The position numbers were made by a program, and so were the translations under genes. The notes under the pieces were generated by a model that was given only the letters and a program-made list of their open reading frames with translations, did not search any database and had not been told where the DNA came from. From Antrihabitans cavernicola (GTDB lineage Bacteria > Actinomycetota > Actinomycetes > Mycobacteriales > Mycobacteriaceae), in NCBI RefSeq assembly GCF_008297975.1, contig NZ_VLNY01000011.1, positions 1 to 64,000 of the forward strand: DNA of 64,000 nucleotides, read 5' to 3'. Position 1 is the stretch's first letter; every line of letters begins with the position of its first letter. This document shows positions 34,473 through 43,766 of this stretch, one piece after another.

Positions 34473-35834
34473 CTAATCGGTGGCGATGAAGACGTTCTTG
34501 GTTTCGGTGAAAGCGGCAGCCGCATCCGGGCCGAGTTCGCGTCCGAGGCCCGATTGCTTGAAACCGCCGAACGGCGTCCAATATCGCACGGACGAGTGCG
34601 AATTGACCGACAGGTTGCCCGCCTCGATCGCCCGCGACACACGCAGCGCCCGCCCGACATCCCTGGTCCAGATCGACCCGGACAAGCCGTATTCGGTGTC
34701 GTTGGCCTGCCGCACAGCGTCGTCTTCGTCATCGAACGGCACGACGGTGACAACGGGACCGAACACCTCGTCCGTGACGATTCTGTCCGACGGCGACGAC
34801 GGGAGTACCACCGTCGGCGGAAACCAGAATCCGGGGCCGTCGGGTGCGCTGCCGCGAAAGACGACCGGCGTATCGGCGTCGATGTATGACGCCACCGATG
34901 CCCGATGCGCCGCCGAGATCAGGGGTCCCATCTCCGTGGCCTCGCTGCTCGGATCGCCGACCACCAGCCCCTGCACCGCGGGCTCCAACAACTCCATGAA
35001 CTTGTCGAACACGCTTCGCTGCACCAGAATTCGCGAGCGCGCACAGCAATCCTGGCCCGCGTTGTCGAACACGCCGTATGGCGCGGTGGCGGCCGCCTTG
35101 TCGAGGTCGGCGTCGGCGAACACCACGTTGGCGTTCTTGCCACCCAGTTCCAACGTCACCCGCTTCACCTGGGCCGCACATCCGGCCATGATCTGCTTGC
35201 CGACCTCGGTGGACCCGGTGAACACCACCTTGCGCACCGCAGGGTGCGTGACGAAGCGTTGCCCCACAACCGATCCCTTGCCCGGCAATACCTGGAACAC
35301 ATCGGCCGGGATGCCGGCCTGCACCGCCAACTCCCCCAACCTGATGGCCGTCAGCGGCGTCAGCTCGGCCGGTTTGAGTACGACGGTATTTCCCGCCGCC
35401 AGCGCAGGCGCAAAACCCCAGCCTGCGATCGGCATCGGAAAGTTCCACGGCACGATGATCCCCACCACACCGACCGGCTCCAGGAACGTCATGTTCACAC
35501 CGCCGGGAACCGGAATCTGCTTGCCCAGCAGTCGTTCCGGCGCCGCCGAGTAGTACTGCACAACGTCGCGGACGTTGCCCGCCTCCCACCGCGCGTTGCC
35601 GATGGTGTGCCCGGAGTTGGTCACCTCCAGCTGGGCGAGGTGCTCCCGGTCCGCGTCGATCGCGTCTGCGAAGCGACGTAACAGCCGTGCCCGATCACCC
35701 GGTGCCACCGCCCGCCACGACGGCAACGCAGCTTGTGCCCGATCGATCGCAGCATCTGTCGCAGCTTCGTCCGCCAACTCCAGCGTGGTGACGACGGCTT
35801 CGGTCGCCGGGTTGACGACGTCGGTGGTGGTCAC
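34473..35834 (-). CDS. aldC: NAD-dependent aldehyde dehydrogenase (AldC-like)
   Basis: A 453-residue aldehyde dehydrogenase. Active-site Glu in VTLELGGKNANV, nucleophile Cys in FDNAGQDCCARSRILVQ, cofactor segment VPWNFPMPIAGWGFAPALA and VFTGSTEVGKQ. It is slightly short at the N-terminus compared with 480-500-residue relatives. GTG start overlapping the amidotransferase stop (GTGA). In gamma-glutamylation routes this step oxidises gamma-glutamyl-aminoaldehyde to the acid before the glutamyl group is removed. Confidence 0.9.
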   Translation of the reverse strand: MTTTDVVNPATEAVVTTLELADEAATDAAIDRAQAALPSWRAVAPGDRARLLRRFADAIDADREHLAQLEVTNSGHTIGNARWEAGNVRDVVQYYSAAPERLLGKQIPVPGGVNMTFLEPVGVVGIIVPWNFPMPIAGWGFAPALAAGNTVVLKPAELTPLTAIRLGELAVQAGIPADVFQVLPGKGSVVGQRFVTHPAVRKVVFTGSTEVGKQIMAGCAAQVKRVTLELGGKNANVVFADADLDKAAATAPYGVFDNAGQDCCARSRILVQRSVFDKFMELLEPAVQGLVVGDPSSEATEMGPLISAAHRASVASYIDADTPVVFRGSAPDGPGFWFPPTVVLPSSPSDRIVTDEVFGPVVTVVPFDDEDDAVRQANDTEYGLSGSIWTRDVGRALRVSRAIEAGNLSVNSHSSVRYWTPFGGFKQSGLGRELGPDAAAAFTETKNVFIATD

Positions 35835-36565
35835 GAGTTCTCCGTTCTGTAACGCCGTGCGTAAGCAATCAATTCAGCGAACAGGCGATCGTCGATGCTC
35901 TCCTCCGGATGCCATTGCACCCCGAGCAGAAACGCGTCACCGTCGGCCTCGGCAGCTTCGATGGTGCCGTCCTCCGCCCATGCGGTGGCATGCAGCCCGT
36001 CGGCGAGCCTGTCGATCGCCTGATGGTGGTGGCAGTGCACCTGCGCATCCGCGCCCACGATGTCATCGATCTTGCTGCCCGACAACGTGGTCACCCGCCG
36101 AGACCCGTACACACCGGGCGTCGGCAGATGCGCCGAGGTGCCGATCGCGTCGGGCAGGTGCTGCATCAACGTCCCGCCGAGCGCGACGTTGAGGAGCTGC
36201 ACGCCACGGCACACCGCGAAGACCGGCAGTCCGACGGCCGTAGCCTCGGCCAACAGTGCGAATTCGTACGCATCACGTTCGGGCCGAACGACTTTGGTCC
36301 GCTCGGCGCGCTCCGCGCCGTACCGAGCCGGGTCGATGTCCGCTCCGCCGGACAACACGACGCCGTCGATCCGCGCCACGATTTCGCGTTGTCCACCACC
36401 CACCGGCGGGAGCAGCACAGGAATTCCGCCCGCTCGCACCACGGCATCGACGTAGCTGCGCGGAATCAGGGCCGCATCCGTCTCCCAGACACCGAACGTT
36501 GCCGACTCGACGTAGGAGACGACACCGATCACCGGTGCCGGGCCGTCAGAGTCGCTCGAACCCAC
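35831..36565 (-). CDS. Class I glutamine amidotransferase, gamma-glutamyl amide hydrolase (PuuD-like)
   Basis: About 244 residues if the GTG at 36565 is used; an upstream ATG would extend it further into the glutamine synthetase gene. Catalytic triad residues are visible: nucleophile Cys in FAVCRGVQLLNVALGG, His and Glu in GVQWHPEES; DGVVLSGGADIDPARYG is the PuuD/peptidase C26 signature. It should hydrolyse the gamma-glutamyl bond of a glutamylated amine product to release glutamate. It overlaps glnA4 by 20 bases and aldC by 4. Corresponds to Rv2859c. Confidence 0.88.
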   Translation of the reverse strand: MGSSDSDGPAPVIGVVSYVESATFGVWETDAALIPRSYVDAVVRAGGIPVLLPPVGGGQREIVARIDGVVLSGGADIDPARYGAERAERTKVVRPERDAYEFALLAEATAVGLPVFAVCRGVQLLNVALGGTLMQHLPDAIGTSAHLPTPGVYGSRRVTTLSGSKIDDIVGADAQVHCHHHQAIDRLADGLHATAWAEDGTIEAAEADGDAFLLGVQWHPEESIDDRLFAELIAYARRYRTENS

Positions 36566-37925
36566 GAATACGCTCCCAATCGGTGACGGCGGAGTCGAAG
36601 GCAGCCAACTCCACCCTCGCCGCATTCAGATAGTGCTCGATCACGTCGTCCCCGAAGGCGTTCCGCGCGACGGCGGACCGATCGAGCAGCTCGGCTGCCT
36701 CACGAAGCGTCGACGGAACTCGCGGCTTGTCCGACCCGTAGGCATTGCCCTCGAACGCGGGCTCGAGCGGCAGTTCGTTCTCGATACCGTGCAGCCCCGC
36801 CGCGATCAACGCCGACACCGCGACATACGGATTGACGTCGCCGCCGGGAACCCGGTTCTCCACCCGGAGCGAATCACCATGTCCGACAACACGTAGCGCG
36901 CACGTTCGGTTGTCCCGCCCCCACGCGACCGCCGTCGGGGCGAAACTGCCCTCGGCAAATCTCTTGTACGAGTTGATGTTCGGAGCAAATAGCAGGGTCA
37001 TTTCGCGAAGACAGGCGAGCTGGCCGGCGATGAAGTGTTCCATGACGTCCGAGAACCCGTCGGGGCCTGCCAGAATTGCGCCGTCCCTGCCCGATCGCAA
37101 GCTGATGTGGATGTGACACGAGTTGCCTTCGCGCTCGTCGAACTTCGCCATGAACGTCAGGCTCTTGCCCTCCTGCGCCGCGATCTCCTTGGCACCGGTT
37201 TTGTAGACGCTGTGGTTGTCGCAGGTGGTGAGCGCGGTGTCGTAGCGGAAGGTGATCTCGTGCTGGCCAGGATTGCACTCCCCCTTCACCGCCTCCACAT
37301 ACATTCCCGCACCGGCCATCTCGTTACGAATCCTGCGCAGCAACGGTTCGATACGCGCGGTGCCGAGCACCGAGTAGTCCACGTTGTACTGGTTGGCCGA
37401 CGTCATGCCGTGATAGCGGCTGCGCCAGGCCTGCTCATAGGTGTCGTCGAATGTGATGAACTCGAGTTCGGTACCGACGTAGGCCTGCCATCCCCGTTCG
37501 GCAAGTCGATCCAGCTGACCGCGGAGCAGCTGCCGCGGCGACGGTCGTACAGGTCCGCTACCGTCGACCCACTCGACATCGCAGAGCACCAATGCTGTTG
37601 CGGACTGCCACGGCACCCGACGCAGCGTCGAGAGATCCGGTCGAAGCACGAAGTCGCCGTAACCGCGCTCCCACGAGGACATTTCGTAGCCGGAGACCGT
37701 GGTCATCTCGACATCGACCGCGAGTAGATAGTTGCAGGCCTCGGTCGCGTGATCGACCACCTCGTCCAGGAAATACCTTGCAGCGCAGCGCTTCCCCTGC
37801 AGGCGGCCCTGCATGTCGGTCATCGCGACGACGACAGTGTCGATATCACCTTCCGACACCAGGTCACGAAGGTGGGACACAGTGAGCTTTCCCGACGTCA
37901 CATCAACGACGATAGCACCGGCCAC
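36546..37925 (-). CDS. glnA4: Glutamine synthetase-like gamma-glutamyl-amine ligase (GlnA4)
   Basis: A 459-residue member of the glutamine synthetase fold, GTG start. Metal/glutamate-binding motifs: VGTELEFITF, EAVKGECNPGQHEITF, NSCHIHISL, and the ATP/Arg segment RVENRVPGGDVNPYVAVSAL. No adenylylation-site NLYDLP motif is present, so it is not the nitrogen-assimilating GlnA. Gene order (amidotransferase, aldehyde dehydrogenase, SDR) matches Rv2860c-Rv2857c. Streptomyces GlnA4 glutamylates ethanolamine and GlnA3 polyamines, so an amine-assimilation role is expected here. Confidence 0.88.
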   Translation of the reverse strand: MAGAIVVDVTSGKLTVSHLRDLVSEGDIDTVVVAMTDMQGRLQGKRCAARYFLDEVVDHATEACNYLLAVDVEMTTVSGYEMSSWERGYGDFVLRPDLSTLRRVPWQSATALVLCDVEWVDGSGPVRPSPRQLLRGQLDRLAERGWQAYVGTELEFITFDDTYEQAWRSRYHGMTSANQYNVDYSVLGTARIEPLLRRIRNEMAGAGMYVEAVKGECNPGQHEITFRYDTALTTCDNHSVYKTGAKEIAAQEGKSLTFMAKFDEREGNSCHIHISLRSGRDGAILAGPDGFSDVMEHFIAGQLACLREMTLLFAPNINSYKRFAEGSFAPTAVAWGRDNRTCALRVVGHGDSLRVENRVPGGDVNPYVAVSALIAAGLHGIENELPLEPAFEGNAYGSDKPRVPSTLREAAELLDRSAVARNAFGDDVIEHYLNAARVELAAFDSAVTDWERIRGFERL

Positions 37926-37949
37926 CTGCGATTTCGCAGGTGAGATCGG

Positions 37950-38357
37950 TCAGCGTTCGCGCTTCAACTTGCGCCAGCCGCCGGCCCTGTTATCGGCAAC
38001 GATCTGCGCGAACATCGCGCTCAGCGCGGCCACGTTGATCGACTCGTCGCGGCGGTAGGACACGGTGCGGGCGGTCTTGTTCTCGTGACCTGCCGTGATG
38101 ATGCCGTGCGGATCGGGGACGATGCCGCCGTCGTAGAGAAAGACGTTGACATGGTCCTTGGCGGCCAGCAGAGCGCAGATGTTGCCGTCGAGAACGAAGT
38201 ACGGCTGCACAGTGCGCTTGATGGTCTCCACCACCTCGGGATCGACGTCGTGAACGATGTCGCGTACCTGTCGGCAGATGTCTTGTTGCCAGTCGGGCAA
38301 CGCGTCGATGTAGTCGTCGACCCGCGGGTCCACCTGATACGTCGGCTTGCCTGCCAT
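37950..38357 (-). CDS. DUF1801 domain protein
   Basis: A 135-residue protein starting MAGKPTYQVDPRVDDY. It has the DUF1801/YdhG pattern: IDALPDWQQDICRQVRDIV, ETIKRTVQPYF, HVNVFLYDGGIVPDP, KTARTVSYRRDESIN. The fold is shared with frataxin-like/iron chaperone-related proteins, but function is unknown. The ATG overlaps the ligD stop (TGATG), so the two are translationally coupled, which hints at a DNA-repair association. Confidence 0.8.
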   Translation of the reverse strand: MAGKPTYQVDPRVDDYIDALPDWQQDICRQVRDIVHDVDPEVVETIKRTVQPYFVLDGNICALLAAKDHVNVFLYDGGIVPDPHGIITAGHENKTARTVSYRRDESINVAALSAMFAQIVADNRAGGWRKLKRER

Positions 38358-40618
38358 CAGTCCTCCTCGACAACGTCGCCAGGACTCTTGTCCTCGCGCA
38401 GGCCACGCCACGACGGGTGCCGCAGCCTGCCTGGGCCGGTCCAGTCCATGAACTGCACCTCACCGACCAGCGACGGCATCAGCCACACCGCATCTCGGCG
38501 ATCGGCCGTCGGAAGCTGCTCGGTGAACGGGCTGGTGTCCGACGTCAGGGGGGCGAACCTTTCGGCCAGGTCTGTGAGCGTCTTCTCGCTGAATCCGGTA
38601 CCCACCTTGCCCACGTAGCGCAGGCCGTTGCCGTCCGGAATCCCGAGGAACAGGGAGCCGATCCGACCCGACCTGCCACCCTGACCGCGCTTCCAGCCGC
38701 CGATCACCGCTTCTTGCGTACGCAGGTTCTTGGTCTTGATCCACGTGTGCGCCCGCTTGCCGGACTGGTACACCGATTCCTTGCGCTTGGCGACCACACC
38801 CTCCCAGCCCTGTTCGCGGCTGTGCACCAATGCTTCGGCGCCGTCGCCGTCCAGCAGCGGCGGCACTCGCATCGAGGGTGTCTTGGCGGCCAGCGCTTCC
38901 AACACCTTGCGGCGGTCGGTATAGCGCTTGCGCAGCAACGACGTCCCGTCGAGGTAGAGCAGGTCGAAGGCCATGAACTCGGCGTCCGCCCCGCCGCTCT
39001 GCAGCAGTCCGAAATCCGCTTTCCCATCCGCATCGAACACGACTACCTCGCCGTCGAGTACCACGTCGTGATCGGCAAGTTCGGCGGCCAACTCGGCAAG
39101 ACCGGGATACCGCTCCGTGACGTTGTTTCCGGCCCTGCTGTGCAATTTCATGTCGCCGTGTTCCACCGAGACGACCAGCCGGAAGCCGTCCCACTTCGCC
39201 TCGAAGCACCACTCGTCCGCCGTCAGACCGTCGACGGTTCCCGCGGTGGCCAACATGGGCGCGAGCCCGGTTGGGATATCGGATCCGCTGGACTCGACCT
39301 CGGCGTCCTGCTCCTTCATCAGATGCATCAACCATTGGTTGCCCTTGGTCCGGATCAGCGCGAAGCGGCCCTGTACCCGCTCGCCGGTGAGCCGAACGAT
39401 CACCTCGTCGTCGCGCCACTTCTCGGTCTCGTAGGTTCCGGTGTCCCACACCGTCATCTCGCCGCCGCCGTACTCACCTTTCGGAATGCTTCCCGCGAAC
39501 GTCAGATACTCCAGCGGATGATCCTCGGTATGGACCGCGAGCCGATTCTCCTTGGTGGACACAGGAACACCCTTCGGCACAGCCCACGAGACCAACACAC
39601 CATCGCGTTCCAGGCGCACGTCCCAATGCAGCCTGCGCGCATGGTGCTCCTGAATGACGAACGAGTTCCCTTTGCCGCCCTTGGCTTTCCGAGCCGGGAT
39701 CGGTTCCGGCGTCTTTGCCGGATCACGCATGCTGCGGTACTTCTCGAGCGAGTCGGGTGGCGGATCGAGGTCGCTCAGCAGGTCGCCGTCGGCGCGATAC
39801 CGGGCAAGGACCTCGTCGAAGCGCAACTGCCGCAAATCATCTGCGTCTTCCAGTTCTGCCCAGGTGCGCGGTGCCGCCACTGTCGGTTCGGCGCGGCCAC
39901 GCATCGAATACGGTGCAATGGTGGTCTTCGACGGGTTGTTCTGACTCCAATCCAGAAACACCTTGCCCTCGCGTGCGGCCTTAGCCATGGTTGCCGTCAC
40001 CAGATCGGGGTGCAGTTTCTCCAGGTTCGTTGCCACCTGTTTGGCGACGGTGGACGCGCCGCCCGGACTCAACTGCCGATCCAGCGGAACATAGAGGTGA
40101 ATCCCCTTGCTACCACTGGTCAACGGAAACGCGGTGAGGCCGACGTCGGCAAGCATGTCGCGGACGGCAACGGCAACCTGCGCGCACTGCGCAAGGCTCA
40201 CGTTGTCGCCGGGGTCGAGGTCGAAGACCAATCGGGTTGCCGGCCCGGGCTCGTCGTCGACGAACCGCCATTGCGGCACATGGATTTCCAGCGCCGCCTG
40301 CTGGCCGAGCCACGCGAGACCGGCGACCGTGTCGAACAACGGATACTCGATCGCACGATCCTTGTGCTCGATCGGCTTGCGCTCCACCCAATCAGGCGCG
40401 TGCGACACCAGGTTCTTCTCGAAGAACGACGACGCTTCGACGCCGTTGGGCCACCGCTTCCTCGTCACCGGACGGCCTGCGATGTGCGGAATCATCGCGG
40501 GCGCTATCTCGATGAAATAGTCGATCACCTCGCCCTTCGTGGTGCCGGTGCTCGGATAGAGCACCTTGTCCAGGCGGCTCAGCTCCACTCGAATGTCACC
40601 GAAGGTGCGAGTTGGCAT
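38357..40618 (-). CDS. ligD: Multifunctional ATP-dependent DNA ligase LigD (NHEJ)
   Basis: A 753-residue repair enzyme starting MPTRTFGDIRVELS. Domain order is the mycobacterial one: primase-polymerase (1-290; DxD in RLVFDLDPGD, SGSKGIHLYVPLD), 3'-phosphoesterase (300-460; HHARRLHWDVRLERDG, SWAVPKG), then ligase (470-750; nucleophile Lys475 in FEAKWDGFRL, DGEVVVFD, EGVVAKRKES). It fills, trims and seals double-strand breaks with Ku. No ku gene is in this window. It is divergent from the solute-binding lipoprotein gene. Confidence 0.96.
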   Translation of the reverse strand: MPTRTFGDIRVELSRLDKVLYPSTGTTKGEVIDYFIEIAPAMIPHIAGRPVTRKRWPNGVEASSFFEKNLVSHAPDWVERKPIEHKDRAIEYPLFDTVAGLAWLGQQAALEIHVPQWRFVDDEPGPATRLVFDLDPGDNVSLAQCAQVAVAVRDMLADVGLTAFPLTSGSKGIHLYVPLDRQLSPGGASTVAKQVATNLEKLHPDLVTATMAKAAREGKVFLDWSQNNPSKTTIAPYSMRGRAEPTVAAPRTWAELEDADDLRQLRFDEVLARYRADGDLLSDLDPPPDSLEKYRSMRDPAKTPEPIPARKAKGGKGNSFVIQEHHARRLHWDVRLERDGVLVSWAVPKGVPVSTKENRLAVHTEDHPLEYLTFAGSIPKGEYGGGEMTVWDTGTYETEKWRDDEVIVRLTGERVQGRFALIRTKGNQWLMHLMKEQDAEVESSGSDIPTGLAPMLATAGTVDGLTADEWCFEAKWDGFRLVVSVEHGDMKLHSRAGNNVTERYPGLAELAAELADHDVVLDGEVVVFDADGKADFGLLQSGGADAEFMAFDLLYLDGTSLLRKRYTDRRKVLEALAAKTPSMRVPPLLDGDGAEALVHSREQGWEGVVAKRKESVYQSGKRAHTWIKTKNLRTQEAVIGGWKRGQGGRSGRIGSLFLGIPDGNGLRYVGKVGTGFSEKTLTDLAERFAPLTSDTSPFTEQLPTADRRDAVWLMPSLVGEVQFMDWTGPGRLRHPSWRGLREDKSPGDVVEED

Positions 40619-40662
40619 GCTCTGACCTTGCCGCACTCCCTCGCGCCGGGCAAGATTGCCGC

Positions 40663-41580
40663 GTGCCCCCGTCCGCAGGTCGACGCGTCGCGATACTCGC
40701 GGTCGCCTTGGCAACGCTGGTGTCGGTGAGCGGATGCAGCGGTTCGGAACAGCCCGGCACCGCAGTTGCCCAGTCGACCACGCTGAGACCCGCCTTCACC
40801 AAGCTGCCGCCGACCGGAGCGTCGGACGATTGTGGTCCGCAGTCCGGCACCACCGTGGTTCCCGGCCAACTCACCATCGCCACAGACGATCCCGCCTATG
40901 CGCCGTGGTTCGAAAACAACGATCCCAGCAACGGGAAGGGCTTCGAGGGAGCCGTCGCGAAGGCGGTTGCCGACAAGCTCGGCTACGTCGGTGACGCAGT
41001 TCGCTTCACCTCCGTGCCGTTCGATCAGGCCCTGGCCCCTGGCCCGAAGAACTTCGACTTCGACATCAACCAGGTGACCATCCTCGACGACCGCCGCGCC
41101 GCTGTGGACTTCAGTTCGCCCTACTACGCGGTCGCGCAATCCGTGGTCGCGATGTCGAACACCCCTGCCGCACAGGCCCGCACCTTGGCCGACCTGAGCG
41201 GCTTCCGGCTCGGAGCCCAGCGTGGTTCCACGAGCGTTGCCGCGATCACCGACGCGTTGCGCCCCGGCATGACACCGATCGAGTTCGCCACCACCGACGA
41301 CGCCAAGGTCGCTCTGCAGGAAGGCGAAATCGACGCACTCGTCGTCGATATCCCGACAGCCTTCCAGATAGTCGAGAATCAGATACCGGGAAGCATTCTG
41401 GTAGGCCAGTTTCCACGCCCGAACGAGGTGACCGAGTTCTTCGGTCTGGTGTTGGCGAAGAACAGCAAGCTCACCGTGTGCGCGTCGGCTGCCGTCGATG
41501 CGCTCTACGCGGACGGAACACTGGAACGTCTTGCCGGCCAATGGATCGCAGATACCGCGGGTGCGCGCATCTTGGAATAG
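40663..41580 (+). CDS. Solute-binding lipoprotein (amino-acid type, SBP family 3)
   Basis: A 305-residue exported lipoprotein. GTG 40663 gives a signal peptide (RRVAILAVALATLV) with lipobox VSGC at about residue 24; a longer in-frame start lacks a proper signal. The mature part has the family 3 pattern (LTIATDDPAYAPWFENND, FDFDINQVTILDDRRAAVDF, LGAQRGSTSVAAI), so it should bind a polar amino acid outside the membrane. No permease or ATPase is adjacent, so it is an orphan binding protein. Its stop abuts the convergent VWA gene. Confidence 0.87.
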   Translation: MPPSAGRRVAILAVALATLVSVSGCSGSEQPGTAVAQSTTLRPAFTKLPPTGASDDCGPQSGTTVVPGQLTIATDDPAYAPWFENNDPSNGKGFEGAVAKAVADKLGYVGDAVRFTSVPFDQALAPGPKNFDFDINQVTILDDRRAAVDFSSPYYAVAQSVVAMSNTPAAQARTLADLSGFRLGAQRGSTSVAAITDALRPGMTPIEFATTDDAKVALQEGEIDALVVDIPTAFQIVENQIPGSILVGQFPRPNEVTEFFGLVLAKNSKLTVCASAAVDALYADGTLERLAGQWIADTAGARILE

Positions 41581-43254
41581 TCAGCGACCGCCCGGACGCG
41601 ATCGCAAAGCGTTGACGTAGACATTGGGAATTTCGGCGGGATTGCGCGCGATGTAGCTCAAACCACCTGTGGCTGCCGATATCTGTTGCAGCACGGCAGC
41701 ATCGGCGTCGTCGGTGATCCCGATCGTCACGATGATGACCGGCTTGGCCGGGTCCTGCTCCTTCTTCAGCGTCGCGAGCAGCTGCTCCAGCGACATGCTG
41801 CTGGGATCTTCGTCGGTGCCGTCGGTCAGCACGATCACGCTGTTGACCGCATTGGGGTCGTATCCCTCTTTCACGGTGCGCCACGCCGCGAGAGTCGTGT
41901 CGTAGAGACCGGTTCCACCACCCACGAGGCCGGGCAGACTCTGATCGTCGGCAAGCAGTCGCTCGCGTTGCGACGACCCCTCGACCCTGTCCGTCATGCG
42001 GCGGACCGGCTCCAGCTCCCGCCAATCCTGGCCAGGCCCGCCCTGGTCGATCGAAAACGCCCACATCCCGACCTGGGCATTGTCAGGAAAGAGACGCAGC
42101 CCCGTTTCTGCCGCTTGCACGGTCAGAGCCATTCGCGTTTCGGCACCCGCACTTTCCTGCATCGAACCGGAGACGTCGATCACCGCAAGCGCACGTGTGG
42201 GCAAAGCAAGTACCGCGTAGCTCTTCATGGTCGCGTCGATCACCGACTGGTCGCTGACCGTCAGTCTCGGGATCGCACCGAGCCCGCGTTCACCGTCGAG
42301 CGGTGTGAAATCCGGCTTCCGAAAACCGTTGCTGGACAGAGCTTTTCTACCCGCATCGCTCGCAAGAACCTGGGCCAGCTTTGCGCCTCCGTTCTTCGCC
42401 GCGTCTTGCGCGGGACCGGCGGGCGCCGTCACCGCAATCGGATAGTCGAGGACGAAACTGCCCGATTGTGGCACCATCGGTTCGAGGCTCGCGCCGGGAT
42501 TCGTGCGCTCGTAGGCGATGACCTGCTCTTCGGTTGCGATGGCGAGTCCACCGTTGCGGCTCACCTCGGCGAGTCGCTGGTCGCTGGACCGCGCCTCCGG
42601 ATTCGCAGCCTGTGCCTGCGCCAGCGGCACCAACGCGGTCGACAGCGAATCCTTGTCTCCTCGACCGTGTTCGATCTCGCTGAGCGCTCCCACTATCGGC
42701 GCTGCAGCACCCGTGTCGGTCAACGGGTCACCGATCCCGATGCCTTTAGTCTTCAACACGCTGAGCCAGGTTGCGAAGAACGACCCTTCGCCTCGGCGTG
42801 CGGCGATCACACCCGGTGTGGTTGCCACGGACTGCGCAGCGAGTTCCAACAGCACACCCGATGCGCGCGCCGCCTTGGCCAACCACAGCGACGAATCCGG
42901 AATCCACAATGCCGGTGCACTTTCCGGCTTGGCCATCGATGCGGCGACCGTCGACGACGACGTAGCTCGCACACTCAACGTCGAGCATCCCAGCGACTTC
43001 GCCGAGGCCGACGCGACGATGTCGGAGATCGTCGGCGCAATGCTCGGATCCGCCGCGACCAAATAGTCGGTCGTGCCCCTGCAGCCGCCGAAAACCCGGT
43101 TGTACGCAAACACGGCGCCACCGCTCACAACCACGGCGACGAGCGCCAGAATCCCCCACATCCGAAGCCCGCGTTGCCGATCCGACCGTGGCTGCTCGTG
43201 CTGATTCCGGTGCGGTTGCCGGGGAGCAGCGGGAACGCTGTGGCGGCCGGGCAT
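41581..43254 (-). CDS. Membrane-anchored VWA-domain protein with solute-binding-like domain
   Basis: A 557-residue protein. A basic cytoplasmic N-terminus is followed by one membrane anchor (GILALVAVVVSGGAVFAY). An extracellular region of about 290 residues resembles a type 2 periplasmic binding fold (DYLVAADPSIAPTISDIVA, PGASLEPMVPQSGSF). A von Willebrand A domain starts at about 345, with intact MIDAS (VIDVSGSM, then GGGTGLYDTT and LTDGTDED). It probably mediates cation-dependent protein interaction at the cell surface. The partner is unknown and the gene stands alone. Confidence 0.82.
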   Translation of the reverse strand: MPGRHSVPAAPRQPHRNQHEQPRSDRQRGLRMWGILALVAVVVSGGAVFAYNRVFGGCRGTTDYLVAADPSIAPTISDIVASASAKSLGCSTLSVRATSSSTVAASMAKPESAPALWIPDSSLWLAKAARASGVLLELAAQSVATTPGVIAARRGEGSFFATWLSVLKTKGIGIGDPLTDTGAAAPIVGALSEIEHGRGDKDSLSTALVPLAQAQAANPEARSSDQRLAEVSRNGGLAIATEEQVIAYERTNPGASLEPMVPQSGSFVLDYPIAVTAPAGPAQDAAKNGGAKLAQVLASDAGRKALSSNGFRKPDFTPLDGERGLGAIPRLTVSDQSVIDATMKSYAVLALPTRALAVIDVSGSMQESAGAETRMALTVQAAETGLRLFPDNAQVGMWAFSIDQGGPGQDWRELEPVRRMTDRVEGSSQRERLLADDQSLPGLVGGGTGLYDTTLAAWRTVKEGYDPNAVNSVIVLTDGTDEDPSSMSLEQLLATLKKEQDPAKPVIIVTIGITDDADAAVLQQISAATGGLSYIARNPAEIPNVYVNALRSRPGGR

Positions 43255-43325
43255 CGAGCCCCTTTCATGGCGTGAGAGGAGTCGATTCTACAGTGACCCA
43301 CATCACACAGCGCCGCATTCGTCGC

Positions 43326-43757
43326 TCAGCTGTAGAGCTCCACGAACTTCGCCAACGACTTCTCGACATCACCCTTGACCGACCTGGCGACGCCGGAACC
43401 GATGGGCCCGAACAGCGGTCGCCCACCGAGCTCTACCTCGATGGCAAAGGTCGAGCCGGATCCCTTGGGCGACAAGGTCATCTGAAGGCCGAGCTTGGTG
43501 CCACCCTTGCCGTCGCCGGTGAGTGCGATCTTGTTCGGGGGTTCGCTCTTGCGCACGGTCCAGGTCACGCGGTTACGCAGACCCTTGACCACCGCGACGC
43601 CGACCACCTGCGTCCCGACCCCCAGGTCGGCTGGGATTTCGCTGCGCCAGCCCTCATGCAAGGACAGCCAGTCGCCAAGTTCGTTCAGGTTCGATACGTG
43701 CTCCCATGCCGATTCGGGGGTCATCGGAACATCGACGGACAGATTCAGCTTCGCCAT
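43326..43757 (-). CDS. SRPBCC-fold protein, Rv0910-like toxin candidate
   Basis: A 143-residue START/polyketide-cyclase fold protein: MAKLNLSVDVPMTPESAWEH, LHEGWRSEIPADL, WTVRKSEPPNKIALTGDGKG, ELGGRPLFGPIGSGVA. Length and sequence pattern closely resemble M. tuberculosis Rv0910, described as the toxin partner of Rv0909. Two Rv0909/MT0933-like genes occur 2-3 kb away on the same strand rather than immediately upstream. Lipid or small-molecule binding remains possible. Confidence 0.7.
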   Translation of the reverse strand: MAKLNLSVDVPMTPESAWEHVSNLNELGDWLSLHEGWRSEIPADLGVGTQVVGVAVVKGLRNRVTWTVRKSEPPNKIALTGDGKGGTKLGLQMTLSPKGSGSTFAIEVELGGRPLFGPIGSGVARSVKGDVEKSLAKFVELYS

Positions 43758-43766
43758 ACCGGGATG

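Noticed and set aside
38417-40729. 770-codon open frame antisense to ligD
   Set aside because: LigD on the other strand has all catalytic motifs; the antisense translation is Arg/His/Gly-rich without domains, as expected for a shadow frame in high-GC coding DNA.
41686-43275. 529-codon plus-strand frame over the VWA gene
   Set aside because: The minus-strand VWA protein has an intact MIDAS and membrane anchor; the antisense frame is a GC-driven shadow.
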